DNA of 64,000 nt from Enterococcus cecorum (GCF_023221775.1 NZ_JAKUDS010000005.1:1-64000); one strand, 5' to 3'. Shown: positions 1 through 7,955, counted from the first letter of the stretch. Program-made: numbers and translations. The notes: generated by a model from the letters alone, not told the origin.

Positions 1-14
1 GTAAGCGTTGGATA
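1..14. repeat. IS66 left terminal inverted repeat
   Basis: GTAAGCGTTGGATA is an exact reverse complement of bases 2365-2378. The window starts exactly at this repeat. Confidence 0.9.
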
Positions 15-74
15 GGATGGTGGGTGTACGCCAAATAGCCTGATATGCTATAATTTTTTCAAATTGAATAGCAT

Positions 75-1367
75 TCAGGCTTCTTTTTTGAAGTAGTGTT
101 GGTATTTTTCGGTGCAGATAGAGCCAATTTTACATTTCTCTTGTGCTTCCTCTGACCAAGGTAGATAGCGAGTAAAATCCTCTACAGTGGGTGCTTCCAA
201 CTCTTTTATTTCTGAAAGCAACCATTCCAAATATTTCCACGGGCTAAGACCATTCACTTCTGCGGTCATGATGAGTGATTGGTAGATTGCATTCGCCCTG
301 GCCCCTTTTCCGTTCTTGGAGAATAACCATTTCTTTCTTCCCATGACAATTTCTTTGACCGCACGTTCTGCTCGATTATTGGTCAACTCAAGTGCACCAT
401 CTTCGAAAATTCTGTAGACTGCTTTACGTTGATTAAAGGCATAGTTCACTGCTTTTTCAAATTTAGAATTAGCCTTCTTTGTTCGATGATTTTCTAAACC
501 TTTATACCAATCGTCAAGTAAGGGTTTGATTTTCTCTATCCTCATGACTCTTCTTTGTTCATGAGTTAATTCAGAAAAGGAATCATCTAAATGAAAGATT
601 GGTTTCAAGTTGTTGACAGACTTAGAAGCGAGTGTCTCTTGCCCTTTTTTACGTGTTACATCGGCATCCATAAAGTATCTACGTACATGCGCTAGGCATC
701 CAACTCTTTGATCGAGAATGAGACTTTCATAAACGGAATAGCCATTTGTATGTGCATAGCCAGTGAAGTCGCTAAGGATTTCTGAAATTGCATTTTCTCC
801 TCTGCCTTGATGAAAATGGTAAAAATAAGCTTTATGGAGCGAATGTTTGCCGTTGCAGAAAATCCAGTAATACGATTTCTCATTTTCAGCTTCAATCACT
901 CGATAAGGTGTTTCATCAATATGAATGTAATTATCCAGCAAAATTGTGGCTAACATTTGATTAGCAACCGGCTTTAAGTAGCGATCTGCACTTTCGTTTA
1001 GCCAATAATTTATCACCTGTCGATTCAAAGAGTATCCTTGTAAAGATAAATCTTTTTCTAGTCGATAAATAGGAACTTTGTTCTGAAATTTCTGTGTAGC
1101 TATTTCTGCAACTAAGCTTGGCGAAGAAAAACTATTGTTAAATAAGGGAGTGGGCATCTTCGTTTTTTTTATATTGCCTTCAGCATTCTTCTTACAATTT
1201 TCACAAGCGCAAACTTCCTGTTTGTGTTCAATCGCAAGTACCATTCGTGGAATCACAATCATTTCTGTTCTTACATAAGTTTCAGAGATTGTATTCATTT
1301 CACCAGAACATTTTTCGCATCGTTTTTCACTTTCAGATAATGTATGCACAATGGTTTGCTTTTCCAT
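75..1367 (-). CDS. tnpC: IS66 transposase TnpC, main (catalytic) part, frame-shifted from its N-terminus
   Basis: This 430-residue frame carries the zinc-finger-like region (two CxxC pairs near residues 17-20 and 53-58) and the DDE transposase core of IS66 TnpC, with HIDETPY near residue 149, YSVYESL and the ELTNNRAERAVK segment near 330. It ends with the short IS66 C-terminal tail (SICTEKYQHYFK). The first ATG is not the natural start. In the same frame the sequence runs upstream through KFIPRRKTGYKVAQLKN, which matches the linker normally joining the leucine-zipper N-terminus to this region. A -1 shift at the A8 run (1416-1423) would fuse it to the 1382-1723 frame and give about 549 residues, the normal TnpC size. 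Without the shift there is no ribosome binding site at the internal ATG. Confidence 0.85.
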   Translation of the reverse strand: MEKQTIVHTLSESEKRCEKCSGEMNTISETYVRTEMIVIPRMVLAIEHKQEVCACENCKKNAEGNIKKTKMPTPLFNNSFSSPSLVAEIATQKFQNKVPIYRLEKDLSLQGYSLNRQVINYWLNESADRYLKPVANQMLATILLDNYIHIDETPYRVIEAENEKSYYWIFCNGKHSLHKAYFYHFHQGRGENAISEILSDFTGYAHTNGYSVYESLILDQRVGCLAHVRRYFMDADVTRKKGQETLASKSVNNLKPIFHLDDSFSELTHEQRRVMRIEKIKPLLDDWYKGLENHRTKKANSKFEKAVNYAFNQRKAVYRIFEDGALELTNNRAERAVKEIVMGRKKWLFSKNGKGARANAIYQSLIMTAEVNGLSPWKYLEWLLSEIKELEAPTVEDFTRYLPWSEEAQEKCKIGSICTEKYQHYFKKEA

Positions 1368-1381
1368 ATTTTTCAGTTGTG

Positions 1382-1723
1382 CTACTTTATATCCTGTTTT
1401 TCTTCTTGGAATGAATTTTTTTTAGCAGTTTTTTCCTCTACCTGAACCATTACATTCTTTGGTTCTTCCTCAGATAACAAACTTAGTTGAAAGGGGCTAT
1501 TTGCATAATCAATGTAAGAACTCTTTTCACTGGATCTGCCATAAACTTTTTTGCGTAAGGCGTAATAGTTTTCTGAGATAGCAGCTTTTTCAAGTGTGAG
1601 CTGTCTAACTTTTTCTTCTAACTGCATATTCTTCTTTTTTAGCTCAGCTATTTCTTTTCGACAATCAGCTAACTCTTGTAGTAGCTTTTTGTTATATTCT
1701 AAAGGCTCTTCAATTTTATCCAT
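1382..1723 (-). CDS. tnpC: IS66 transposase TnpC, N-terminal leucine-zipper part
   Basis: The product is a 113-residue coiled coil rich in Leu, Lys and Glu, followed by the IS66 signature ALRKKVYGRSSEK. This is the N-terminal dimerisation region of TnpC. I start it at the ATG at 1723 because GGTGGTGA lies about 7 nt upstream; a TTG at 1744 is also open. The frame stops at 1382-1384, shortly after an A8 run at 1416-1423. The -1 frame from that run continues directly into the catalytic part at 75-1367. It overlaps the 3' end of the readthrough version of tnpB, as IS66 genes often do. Confidence 0.8.
   Translation of the reverse strand: MDKIEEPLEYNKKLLQELADCRKEIAELKKKNMQLEEKVRQLTLEKAAISENYYALRKKVYGRSSEKSSYIDYANSPFQLSLLSEEEPKNVMVQVEEKTAKKNSFQEEKQDIK
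1416..1423 (-). other. A8 slippery run at the tnpC frame junction
   Basis: On the minus strand, codons GCT AAA AAA AAT contain eight consecutive A. The zero frame stops 12 codons later, while the -1 frame reads on into the transposase core with family-like residues immediately after the run. This is the expected layout either of programmed -1 frameshifting or of a one-base indel in a homopolymer. Confidence 0.6.
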
Positions 1724-1826
1724 TTTGACTTCACCACCTTTCAAAACATTTCATTTTAGTTGTTTTTACACCTTTTTTCGCTGAATTTGGCTGGATGATA
1801 CTTAAGCCTTCTAATAGCCACCGCAG

Positions 1827-2105
1827 TTATTGGTTACTTAGCTTCATGATTTCCTCTGATTTTCGTGGCCATTTTAATTTTCCATCGTTGATTCGCTTGT
1901 ACAAAAGTATAAATCCATCTCCGTCCCAGTAGAGCGCTTTGAAACGATCAGACTTTCCACCGCAAAATAAGAATATCGCGTCATCATACAAATCCATATT
2001 GTATTCATATTGAACGATATTAGCTAAACCATCTATTCCTTTACGCATATCTGTTCTTCCGCAAACGATAAAAATATTTTTCACTCTAGTAAAATCGACT
2101 AGCAT
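1827..2105 (-). CDS. tnpB: IS66 accessory protein TnpB, cut short by an in-frame stop
   Basis: The 92 residues are the conserved IS66 Orf2 domain: VCGRTDMRKGIDGLA near residue 14, then FLFCGGKSDRFKALYWDGDGF. TnpB is normally about 115-120 residues. Here TAA at 1827-1829 ends the frame, but translation past it reads LRWLLEGLSIIQP and a basic tail, which is the conserved TnpB C-terminus. The stop is therefore a nonsense change inside the gene (about 121 codons if read through). The gene starts 1 nt after the tnpA stop, which implies translational coupling. Its exact biochemical role in transposition is not established. Confidence 0.85.
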   Translation of the reverse strand: MLVDFTRVKNIFIVCGRTDMRKGIDGLANIVQYEYNMDLYDDAIFLFCGGKSDRFKALYWDGDGFILLYKRINDGKLKWPRKSEEIMKLSNQ

Positions 2106-2106
2106 A

Positions 2107-2292
2107 TTAAATTTTCTCCAAAATCATTTGTGCTAGTTGCGGGGATATCCCTTGGAATAGACGTACCTCGGTTCCTGATGAAGTCTTGATATGTGCCCAC
2201 AATTTTTGAGGACTCTTTTTATGCGTATCTTCATTTTTACGATTTTTCTCGTTGTCAGTAAGCTTTACTGGAACAATTTGTGACTGAGACAT
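2107..2292 (-). CDS. tnpA: IS66 accessory protein TnpA (short form)
   Basis: This 61-residue basic protein contains the motif VRLFQGISPQLAQMILEKI that marks the C-terminal half of IS66 Orf1. Longer family members have an N-terminal helix-turn-helix of about 50 residues that is absent here. AAAGGAGT lies 10 nt upstream of the ATG at 2292, so the short form is properly initiated rather than a fragment. It is the first gene of the IS operon, just inside the right terminal repeat. Confidence 0.75.
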   Translation of the reverse strand: MSQSQIVPVKLTDNEKNRKNEDTHKKSPQKLWAHIKTSSGTEVRLFQGISPQLAQMILEKI

Positions 2293-2364
2293 GGAAAAAA
2301 AACTCCTTTAATTTTGATAGCTTTATACTACCTAAAATTAAAGGAGGAGGAAATACCGCTATGT

Positions 2365-2378
2365 TATCCAACGCTTAC
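2365..2378. repeat. IS66 right terminal inverted repeat
   Basis: TATCCAACGCTTAC is an exact reverse complement of bases 1-14. It lies upstream of tnpA. Confidence 0.9.
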
Positions 2379-2406
2379 CAAAAAAATTTGAAGGAGACTG
2401 GATTCC

Positions 2407-2441
2407 AATAGGTTAACCTAAACAAGGTAGCCTATTTTTTT
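2407..2441 (+). terminator. Intrinsic terminator between IS66 and the HipA-like gene
   Basis: ATAGGTTA-CC pairs with GGTAGCCTAT (one bulged A, loop TAAACAA) and is followed by seven T. It ends 3 nt before the GTG of the next frame, so plus-strand transcription entering from the left would stop here. Confidence 0.7.
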
Positions 2442-2443
2442 GT

Positions 2444-3217
2444 GTGCCAATCAAAGAAGAAAAGTACTCGCCCAACCAGACGACCGATGGCATGTTGCCG
2501 AAAAGTTGGTTCATTGATGAAAATCACCGCCGTCTGCTCATCAAGGGAACGTATGAGTTTTCGAATCAAGAGCCAATCAATGAGTATCTCGCCACTCAAA
2601 TTGCCAAACGTCTCAATATGTCGCATTGTCCGTATGAAGTGCGCACCTGGCAAGGAAAATTGGTCTCGGTATGTGAGAATTTCCTAAAGGGCGACCAAGA
2701 AATCATTACCGCGAATGATATTTATGATTTACGTAAAAAGAAAAACCATGTGAGTGATTATGAGCATTACCTTGAGATTTTAGCAGCGCATGGTTTAGCG
2801 GATGCCAGAAATGAGTTGGAAAATATGTTGGTTTTGGATTTTCTAATGATGAACCATGACCGGCATATGAAAAATTTTGGCATTATTCGCAATGTCAAAA
2901 CGCTTGAATGGGAAAAAGTCGCGCCCATCTATGACACTGGCCAAGCGATGAATTGTGATAAACTGACCAAAGAGATGAATTTTTTTGAAGGTTGCGGCAA
3001 ACTCTTTTTCAATACTAAAAAGAAATTTTCGACTTATCCAAAGCTCATTCATGATTGGTCGCGTTTTGATTTTGAAAAGCTTGCCGATTTGCCGGAAGAA
3101 TATGAAGCAATCTTACGTCAATATCAAGTCTATACACAAATGCCTGATTCACGGATTGAAAAGCAAGTGGCGGGCTTAAAGTGGCGTATTGCAAATCTTA
3201 AATCATATAGCCAATAA
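2444..3217 (+). pseudogene. HipA-like serine/threonine kinase, probably 5'-truncated
   Basis: The frame encodes a HipA-like kinase domain: an N-lobe (RRLLIKGTYEF, then NEYLATQIAKRLN), the catalytic loop MMNHDRHMKNFG near residue 135 (HxxDRHxxN) and a metal-binding DTG near 165. The key kinase residues are therefore present. Firmicute HipA-like proteins usually have another 50-100 residues before this. Here the frame opens at a GTG with no ribosome binding site, directly behind a terminator and 65 bp from the IS66 right end. I read it as a gene that lost its promoter and N-terminus; start at the internal ATG near 2492 is also unsupported. No HipB-like antitoxin is adjacent. Free-standing HipA-like kinases exist, so function is open. 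Confidence 0.6.
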
Positions 3218-3224
3218 ATTAGGG

Positions 3225-3254
3225 ACAGTCTTCTAAATAAGAGGACTGTTTTTT
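3225..3254 (+). terminator. Intrinsic terminator after the HipA-like gene
   Basis: ACAGTCTTCT pairs with AGAGGACTGT across the loop AAATA, followed by a T run. Confidence 0.8.
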
Positions 3255-3326
3255 GCTGCAAACTAGGAATGATTTTGAGTGAATGACAGGTTTCATTCGC
3301 CTTTTTAGGTGGATTTGGATAATTTT

Positions 3327-3388
3327 ACGAACATTTTTCGATAATTTATGCAAAAACTCTCGCAAAACTCGTATTTTTTGATTATAAT
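3327..3388 (+). promoter_or_regulatory. Probable purR promoter with a candidate PurBox
   Basis: A -10 TATAAT at 3383-3388 has TCGCAA 17 bp upstream as a weak -35. Upstream, TACGAACATT (3327-3336) resembles the CGAAC core of the PurBox bound by Gram-positive PurR. A clear second inverted box was not found, so autoregulation is an inference. Confidence 0.45.
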
Positions 3389-3452
3389 GGAAAGGAAAAT
3401 ATTTGAAAAACTTAAAATTAAGAACAAATAGCTTTTGAGGGGAGAAGAATCT

Positions 3453-4289
3453 ATGAAAATTCGTCGGAGTGAACGCTTGATTGATATGACTAACTATTTA
3501 TTGTCACATCCACATGAGTTGATTTCGCTAAGTTTATTCGCAAAAAGATATGAATCTGCCAAATCATCTATTAGTGAAGATTTAGGTATTGTGAAAAAGA
3601 CCTTTAAAGAGCGCGGTATTGGCTTGTTAGAAACTTTGCCAGGGGCTGCAGGCGGTGTGGTGTTTATCCCGGTGATGGAAGAAAAAGAAGCGTATGAGTA
3701 TGTACACAAATTAGCTGAACGTTTATCTGAACAAGACCGTTTATTACCAGGTGGCTATGTGTATTTATCTGATCTTTTGGGCGAGCCCGAATTATTACGC
3801 CAAGTGGGTCGCATTATCGCTTCAAAATATTTAGATAAAGAAATCGATGCTGTGATGACGGTTGCGACAAAAGGGGTTCCTATTGCTCAGGCAGTATCTT
3901 ATTATTTAAATGTACCGTTTGTGATTGTGCGTCGTGATTCTAAGATTACAGAGGGTTCAACAGTTAGCGTAAATTATGTTTCAGGCTCATCAGAACGTAT
4001 CGAAAAAATGGAATTATCTAAGCGCAGTTTACGTCGTGGCTCACGCGTGTTAGTGGTCGATGATTTCATGAAAGGCGGCGGCACGGTCAATGGGATGAAG
4101 AGCTTGATTGAAGAGTTCGAAGCAGAATTAGTCGGCATTACCGTCTTTGCTGAAGGAAATTTTAAAGGGAAACGTGTGATTGACGAGTATAATTCGTTAT
4201 TATTTGTTAAAGATGTCAATACTCAAGATAAAACCATTTCCGTTGTACCAGGGAATTACTTTAAAGAATACGAAGAAAAATTGAATTAG
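3453..4289 (+). CDS. purR: Pur operon repressor PurR
   Basis: This 278-residue protein has an N-terminal winged helix (residues 1-73, starting KIRRSERLIDMTNYLL) and a phosphoribosyltransferase-like effector domain. The PRPP-binding loop VLVVDDFMKGGGT is near residue 200. In Bacilli this family represses purine genes and PRPP relieves repression. The start is the ATG at 3453 with GAGGGGAG upstream; a TTG at 3435 in the same frame is less likely. It is followed after 15 bp by glmU, the usual order in the group, and prs, which makes PRPP, lies downstream. Confidence 0.96.
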   Translation: MKIRRSERLIDMTNYLLSHPHELISLSLFAKRYESAKSSISEDLGIVKKTFKERGIGLLETLPGAAGGVVFIPVMEEKEAYEYVHKLAERLSEQDRLLPGGYVYLSDLLGEPELLRQVGRIIASKYLDKEIDAVMTVATKGVPIAQAVSYYLNVPFVIVRRDSKITEGSTVSVNYVSGSSERIEKMELSKRSLRRGSRVLVVDDFMKGGGTVNGMKSLIEEFEAELVGITVFAEGNFKGKRVIDEYNSLLFVKDVNTQDKTISVVPGNYFKEYEEKLN

Positions 4290-4304
4290 AATCGAGGAAA
4301 TATT

Positions 4305-5678
4305 TTGGAAAATCGTTATGTAATTATTATGGCTGCTGGTAAGGGTACCCGCATGAAATCAAAATTATATAAAGTGCTACATCCGGTATGTGGTAAGGCA
4401 ATGGTAGATCACGTGTTAACGCAAGTCGAAAAATTACAACCTGCGCAAATTATTACGATTGTGGGTCATGGTGCTGAAATGGTCCAAGAACGTTTAGGCG
4501 GTCGTAGTCAATATGCCTTACAAGCCGAACAACTAGGAACTGGTCATGCGGTGATGCAAGCCAAAGAAGCGCTAGAAGGCAAAAAAGGTACAACTTTAGT
4601 CATTAGTGGGGACACACCGCTATTAACTAGTGCGACTTTACAACAATTATTTGACTATCATGAGCAAAATCAAGCAGCAGTGACTGTATTAACTGCGCAT
4701 GCGGACAATCCAACTGGTTATGGACGCATTATCCGTAATGAAGCTGGCGATGTACAAAAAATTGTGGAACAAAAAGATGCTAATCCACAAGAAGCTGCAG
4801 TCCAAGAAATCAATACCGGGACTTATTGCTTCGATAATGAATTGTTATTTGAAGCCCTAAGCCAAATCACAACGGACAATGCGCAAGGTGAATATTATTT
4901 AACTGATGCTTTAGAAATTTTAAAAAATGCTGGCAATAAAGTGGCCGCTTATCAAACGGATGACTTTGAAGAATCACTAGGGGTTAATGATCGTGTGGCG
5001 CTTGAAACAGCTAATCAAATCATGCGCAAACGAATCAACCGTCAACATATGATTAACGGGGTTACTTTTGTCGATGCAGCAAATACTTATATTGAAGCGG
5101 ATGTTACAATTGGTTCAGATACAGTGATTGAAGCGGGTGTGGTCTTAAAAGGTCAAACTAAGATTGGGCAAGATTGCTATATCACGGCGCATAGTGAAAT
5201 TGTCGATAGCGTGATTGAAGATGGTGTGACCATTAAACATTCTGTCGTGGAAGAAAGTATTGTTCGCACAGGTGCAGATGTCGGACCGTTTGCGCATCTA
5301 CGTCCAAAAGCAGATATTGGTGTGAATGCCCATGTCGGTAACTTTGTGGAAGTGAAGAAAGCTACGATTGGTAAAGATACTAAAGTAGGACATTTGACTT
5401 ATGTCGGCGATGCAACTTTAGGTGAAAACATCAATGTCGGTTGTGGGACAATTTTTGCCAACTATGATGGTAAGAATAAACACCACAGCACAATCGGCGA
5501 CAATAGCTTTATCGGCTCAGGTACGATTATTGTTTCACCAGTCAATATGGAGAAAAACAGTGCCACGGCTGCAGGCTCAACCATTACTCAAGACATTAGT
5601 GAGCACACCATGGCCATTGCCCGTGCCCGCCAAGTCAACAAAGAAAACCTAGCCAAAAAACTACCATATTTCAAATAA
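4305..5678 (+). CDS. glmU: Bifunctional UDP-GlcNAc pyrophosphorylase / glucosamine-1-P acetyltransferase GlmU
   Basis: GlmU makes UDP-N-acetylglucosamine for peptidoglycan and other envelope polymers in the cytoplasm. The 457 residues are full length. The N-terminal uridylyltransferase carries [18 protein letters not shown] at residues 10-27; the C-terminal left-handed beta-helix acetyltransferase has isoleucine-rich hexapeptide repeats from about residue 250, including [15 protein letters not shown]. The start is TTG at 4305 with GAGGAAA upstream. It is probably cotranscribed with purR. Its 3' end runs straight into the structured element at 5679-5950 before the terminator at 5955. Confidence 0.97.
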   Translation: MENRYVIIMAAGKGTRMKSKLYKVLHPVCGKAMVDHVLTQVEKLQPAQIITIVGHGAEMVQERLGGRSQYALQAEQLGTGHAVMQAKEALEGKKGTTLVISGDTPLLTSATLQQLFDYHEQNQAAVTVLTAHADNPTGYGRIIRNEAGDVQKIVEQKDANPQEAAVQEINTGTYCFDNELLFEALSQITTDNAQGEYYLTDALEILKNAGNKVAAYQTDDFEESLGVNDRVALETANQIMRKRINRQHMINGVTFVDAANTYIEADVTIGSDTVIEAGVVLKGQTKIGQDCYITAHSEIVDSVIEDGVTIKHSVVEESIVRTGADVGPFAHLRPKADIGVNAHVGNFVEVKKATIGKDTKVGHLTYVGDATLGENINVGCGTIFANYDGKNKHHSTIGDNSFIGSGTIIVSPVNMEKNSATAAGSTITQDISEHTMAIARARQVNKENLAKKLPYFK

Positions 5679-5680
5679 GG

Positions 5681-5797
5681 TCGTGAGGCAGCTTGGGCAG
5701 ACATGAAGAAATTCGTGTGCTTACCTACCGCTGAGAAAATCGGATGAAAGGAGATTTTCACAAGCGGGAGGGCGAATTTCACAATGTCTAGCTGCTG
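5681..5797 (+). ncRNA. Candidate structured RNA element, unit 1
   Basis: I found nested complementary segments by eye. GCAGCT (5688-5693) pairs with AGCTGC (5790-5795). AGACAT (5699-5704) pairs with ATGTCT (5784-5789), leaving a 5-nt bulge on the 5' side only. GAAATTCG (5708-5715) pairs with CGAATTTC (5773-5780), CCTACCGCT (5724-5732) with AGCGGGAGG (5763-5771, one mismatch), and GAAAATC (5735-5741) with GATTTTC (5753-5759). An alternative local hairpin is ACATGAA-GAAA-TTCGTGT. There is no convincing ORF. The family is unrecognised. Confidence 0.55.
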
Positions 5798-5813
5798 AAC
5801 GCCGTGGATAAAG

Positions 5814-5936
5814 GATGTGAGGCGGGTCGAACAGCTACGAGCGGATAAGGTTTTCCAGCACGTCGGTAAAGTCCACAAAGTAAAGACTTTACCAGACGGG
5901 GTGGCTTATACGCCGAAGTAGCTACCCGCCGAGCAC
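5814..5936 (+). ncRNA. Candidate structured RNA element, unit 2
   Basis: This unit has the same architecture as unit 1 but different sequence. GGCGGGT (5821-5827) pairs with ACCCGCC (5924-5930), and AGCTAC (5833-5838) with GTAGCT (5918-5923), again with a 5-nt bulge (CGAAC) on the 5' strand only. Inside, GGTAAAGTC (5865-5873) pairs perfectly with GACTTTACC (5885-5893), and CGGATAAG with CTTATACG (one mismatch). Both units are preceded by GTGAGGC. Different bases preserving the same pairing suggests selection on RNA or DNA structure. Confidence 0.55.
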
Positions 5937-5955
5937 CGTAAATAAGGTCGTGAAG

Positions 5956-6004
5956 CAACTAGTCAAGCAGTAAAAGTAAGTGCTGTTTGGCTAGTTGTTT
6001 TTTT
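5956..6004 (+). terminator. Intrinsic terminator of purR-glmU
   Basis: CAACTAGTCAAGCA pairs with TGCTGTTTGGCTAGTTG (CAACTAG with CTAGTTG, then CAA and GCA pairs) and is followed by a T run. Confidence 0.8.
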
Positions 6005-6105
6005 CTTAATAAGAAATCAAAAATGTAATTTCTGATAGTTTGCTGAGAGGAAAGCTCTAATTGTTCGCCTATTTAATATTTTAATGAAAAAATCGCCAAA
6101 AAACC

Positions 6106-6168
6106 TTGATTTATGTGCAAAAAATGACTACTATTTTATTTGGAAGAATACGTAAATGTAGTAGTCAT
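6106..6168 (+). promoter_or_regulatory. prs promoter flanked by a 10-bp inverted repeat
   Basis: TTGATT (6106-6111), a 17-bp spacer and TACTAT (6129-6134) form a sigma-A promoter. ATGACTACTA (6124-6133) overlaps the -10 and is repeated in inverted form as TAGTAGTCAT (6159-6168), centre to centre 35 bp. It could act as an operator pair or as a hairpin at the transcript start. Confidence 0.55.
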
Positions 6169-6200
6169 TCTGTTTTGTAAAAAAGAAAGTGGAGGTTCTC

Positions 6201-7178
6201 ATGTCAAACCAATATTCTGATCCAAAGTTGAAAATTTTTGCTTTAAATTCTAATCGTCCTTTAGCTGAAAAAATTGCTGAAGCTGTAGGTGTAGAATTAG
6301 GAAAATGTACAGTGAAACAATTTAGCGATGGAGAAATTCAAGTAAATATCGAGGAAAGTATCCGTGGGGCACACGTCTATGTTGTTCAATCAACTAGTTC
6401 ACCCGTTAATGACAACTTAATGGAACTATTAATCATGATTGATGCGCTAAAACGTGCCAGTGCGAAAACAATTAACGTGGTGATGCCTTATTATGGTTAT
6501 GCTCGTCAAGACCGTAAAGCGCGCTCACGTGAACCAATTACTGCTAAATTAGTAGCCAATATGTTACAAACAGCTGGTGCCACAAGAATGGTTACCCTTG
6601 ACTTGCACGCAGCTCAAATTCAAGGTTTCTTTGATATTCCAGTTGATCATTTGATGGGCGCACCATTAATTGCTAACTACTTCTTAGAAAAAGGAATTGT
6701 CGGTGATGATGTCGTTGTTGTTTCGCCGGACCATGGTGGGGTGACACGTGCTCGTAAATTAGCTGAATTCTTAAAATCACCAATTGCTATTATTGACAAA
6801 CGCCGTCCAAGAGCAAATGTGGCTGAAGTAATGAATATTATCGGTCAAGTGGAAGGAAAAGTATGTGTCTTGATTGACGATATGATTGATACAGCCGGTA
6901 CAATTACCTTAGCTGCCAATGCCTTAAAAGAAGCCGGTGCGAAGAGTGTGTATGCTTCATGTACTCACCCAGTGCTTTCAGGTCCTGCCTTGGAACGTAT
7001 TCAAGACTCAGCGATTGAACGTCTAGTGGTAACAGATTCTATCAACTTACCAGCAGAACGTAAAATTGATAAAATTGATGAAATCAGCGTGGGTGAATTA
7101 GTCGCTGAAGCCATCAAACGTATTCATGAGAACAAACCAGTTAGTCCATTGTTTGAATCAAAACAACCAATGAAATAA
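6201..7178 (+). CDS. prs: Ribose-phosphate pyrophosphokinase
   Basis: Prs transfers pyrophosphate from ATP to ribose-5-phosphate, giving PRPP for purine, pyrimidine, histidine and NAD synthesis. The 325-residue class I enzyme shows the flexible loop [15 protein letters not shown] near residue 97, the [11 protein letters not shown] segment, SPDHGG, and the PRPP loop [11 protein letters not shown] near 226. The ATG at 6201 has GGAGG about 5 nt upstream; a GTG/ATG a few codons upstream lacks support. It is transcribed alone, from its own promoter to a terminator at 7186. PRPP is the signal read by PurR, encoded just upstream. Confidence 0.97.
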   Translation: MSNQYSDPKLKIFALNSNRPLAEKIAEAVGVELGKCTVKQFSDGEIQVNIEESIRGAHVYVVQSTSSPVNDNLMELLIMIDALKRASAKTINVVMPYYGYARQDRKARSREPITAKLVANMLQTAGATRMVTLDLHAAQIQGFFDIPVDHLMGAPLIANYFLEKGIVGDDVVVVSPDHGGVTRARKLAEFLKSPIAIIDKRRPRANVAEVMNIIGQVEGKVCVLIDDMIDTAGTITLAANALKEAGAKSVYASCTHPVLSGPALERIQDSAIERLVVTDSINLPAERKIDKIDEISVGELVAEAIKRIHENKPVSPLFESKQPMK

Positions 7179-7185
7179 AAGTGAG

Positions 7186-7214
7186 TCCCCTGCGCCTGTT
7201 GTGGGGGATTTTTT
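7186..7214 (+). terminator. Intrinsic terminator of prs
   Basis: TCCCC pairs with GGGGGA across a loop of about 12 nt, followed by six T. Confidence 0.75.
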
Positions 7215-7219
7215 ATTAT

Positions 7220-7248
7220 TTGTGAAAAAATTTGGAATGATATATAGT
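7220..7248 (+). promoter_or_regulatory. Promoter of the TPR gene
   Basis: TTGTGA (7220-7225), 17-bp spacer, TATAGT (7243-7248). Confidence 0.55.
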
Positions 7249-7304
7249 TGAGATGAATAAATGCTTTTTCAAAGTAGCTAAAAGGCACAGAATAGGGTGA
7301 TAAT

Positions 7305-7955
7305 ATGGATGAAAAATTGATGCAAGCCTGGCAATTATTTTCTGAAGGACAAGTCGCACAAGCAAAAAAATTAGTAGCAGCCGATTTTGATTTACTCACT
7401 TGTGAAGATGACCAGTTACTCAATTTTATGGGGTATGTGACATTAGCAGAGCAAGATTATGAGGGTGCCATCCAAATCTATCAGCGATTACTTACAGTTG
7501 CTAAAAATCAGTCCGCTAACGAATTAGAGCATATTGCCTGGCATCAACTGGCGATGGTGTATCGTGAAAGTAGGCAATACGAGCGAGCTTTAAAATTAAT
7601 TGAAAAAGAGCGTACCATTATTGATCATTATTTTGCCGATGATTCATTGAAAAAAGCAGTCAATGATTATGAGCAAGGATATTTACGATTGAAATTGGGC
7701 GATGTGATTACTGCTAAAAAATGGATGGAAAATAGCTTGCAAGAGGCATTATTAACGGATGATGAGGTCGCAAAAGCATGTAGTTATCGCGGTTTAGGTG
7801 AGATTACCTTAGCGCTAAAAGATAAGCAACAAGCAAAAAAATATTTCCAAAAAGCTTATGAGCATTTTGCCAAAGTGGATGAAAAGCAAGGAATGAAAGA
7901 AGTTCAAAATTTTTTAGCTCAACTTGCCACAATCATTCCCAAGACGGATAATTAA
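7305..7955 (+). CDS. Tetratricopeptide-repeat protein of unknown role
   Basis: The 216 residues are cytoplasmic and almost wholly helical. At least four TPR-like helix pairs can be seen, for example LLNFMGYVTLAEQDYEGAIQIY near residue 38, WHQLAMVYRESRQYERALKLI near 84 and ACSYRGLGEITLALKDKQQAKKYF near 161. Such repeats bind proteins or peptides. There is no DNA-binding domain, signal peptide or membrane segment. The gene has its own promoter and is followed by two very small membrane-protein genes. No specific function can be assigned. Confidence 0.85.
   Translation: MDEKLMQAWQLFSEGQVAQAKKLVAADFDLLTCEDDQLLNFMGYVTLAEQDYEGAIQIYQRLLTVAKNQSANELEHIAWHQLAMVYRESRQYERALKLIEKERTIIDHYFADDSLKKAVNDYEQGYLRLKLGDVITAKKWMENSLQEALLTDDEVAKACSYRGLGEITLALKDKQQAKKYFQKAYEHFAKVDEKQGMKEVQNFLAQLATIIPKTDN

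Larger units (their letters stand above)
1..2378 (-). mobile_element. IS66-family insertion sequence, complete end to end
   Basis: The element is bounded by 14-bp perfect terminal inverted repeats, GTAAGCGTTGGATA at 1-14 and its complement at 2365-2378, with patchy similarity further in. Inside, on the minus strand, lie the three IS66 genes in the usual order tnpA, tnpB, tnpC. IS66 elements normally make 8-bp target duplications; the right flank starts CAAAAAAA (2379-2386), but the left flank is outside the window and cannot be compared. Two coding defects are visible: an in-frame TAA in tnpB, and a frame break at an A8 run in tnpC. This copy is therefore either decaying or relies on recoding. 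Confidence 0.93.
5674..5961 (+). repeat. Segment bounded by 21-bp near-identical direct repeats
   Basis: AAATAAGGTCGTGAGGCAGCT (5674-5694 region, overlapping the glmU stop) recurs as AAATAAGGTCGTGAAGCAACT just before the terminator, 19 of 21 bases identical. The two-unit structured element lies between them. This fits insertion or tandem expansion of an element in the glmU 3' region. Confidence 0.6.

Noticed and set aside
5588-5878. 96-residue minus-strand frame across the end of glmU and the structured element
   Set aside because: It overlaps glmU on the other strand, has no ribosome site and no family resemblance; the underlying sequence is better explained by RNA-like pairing.
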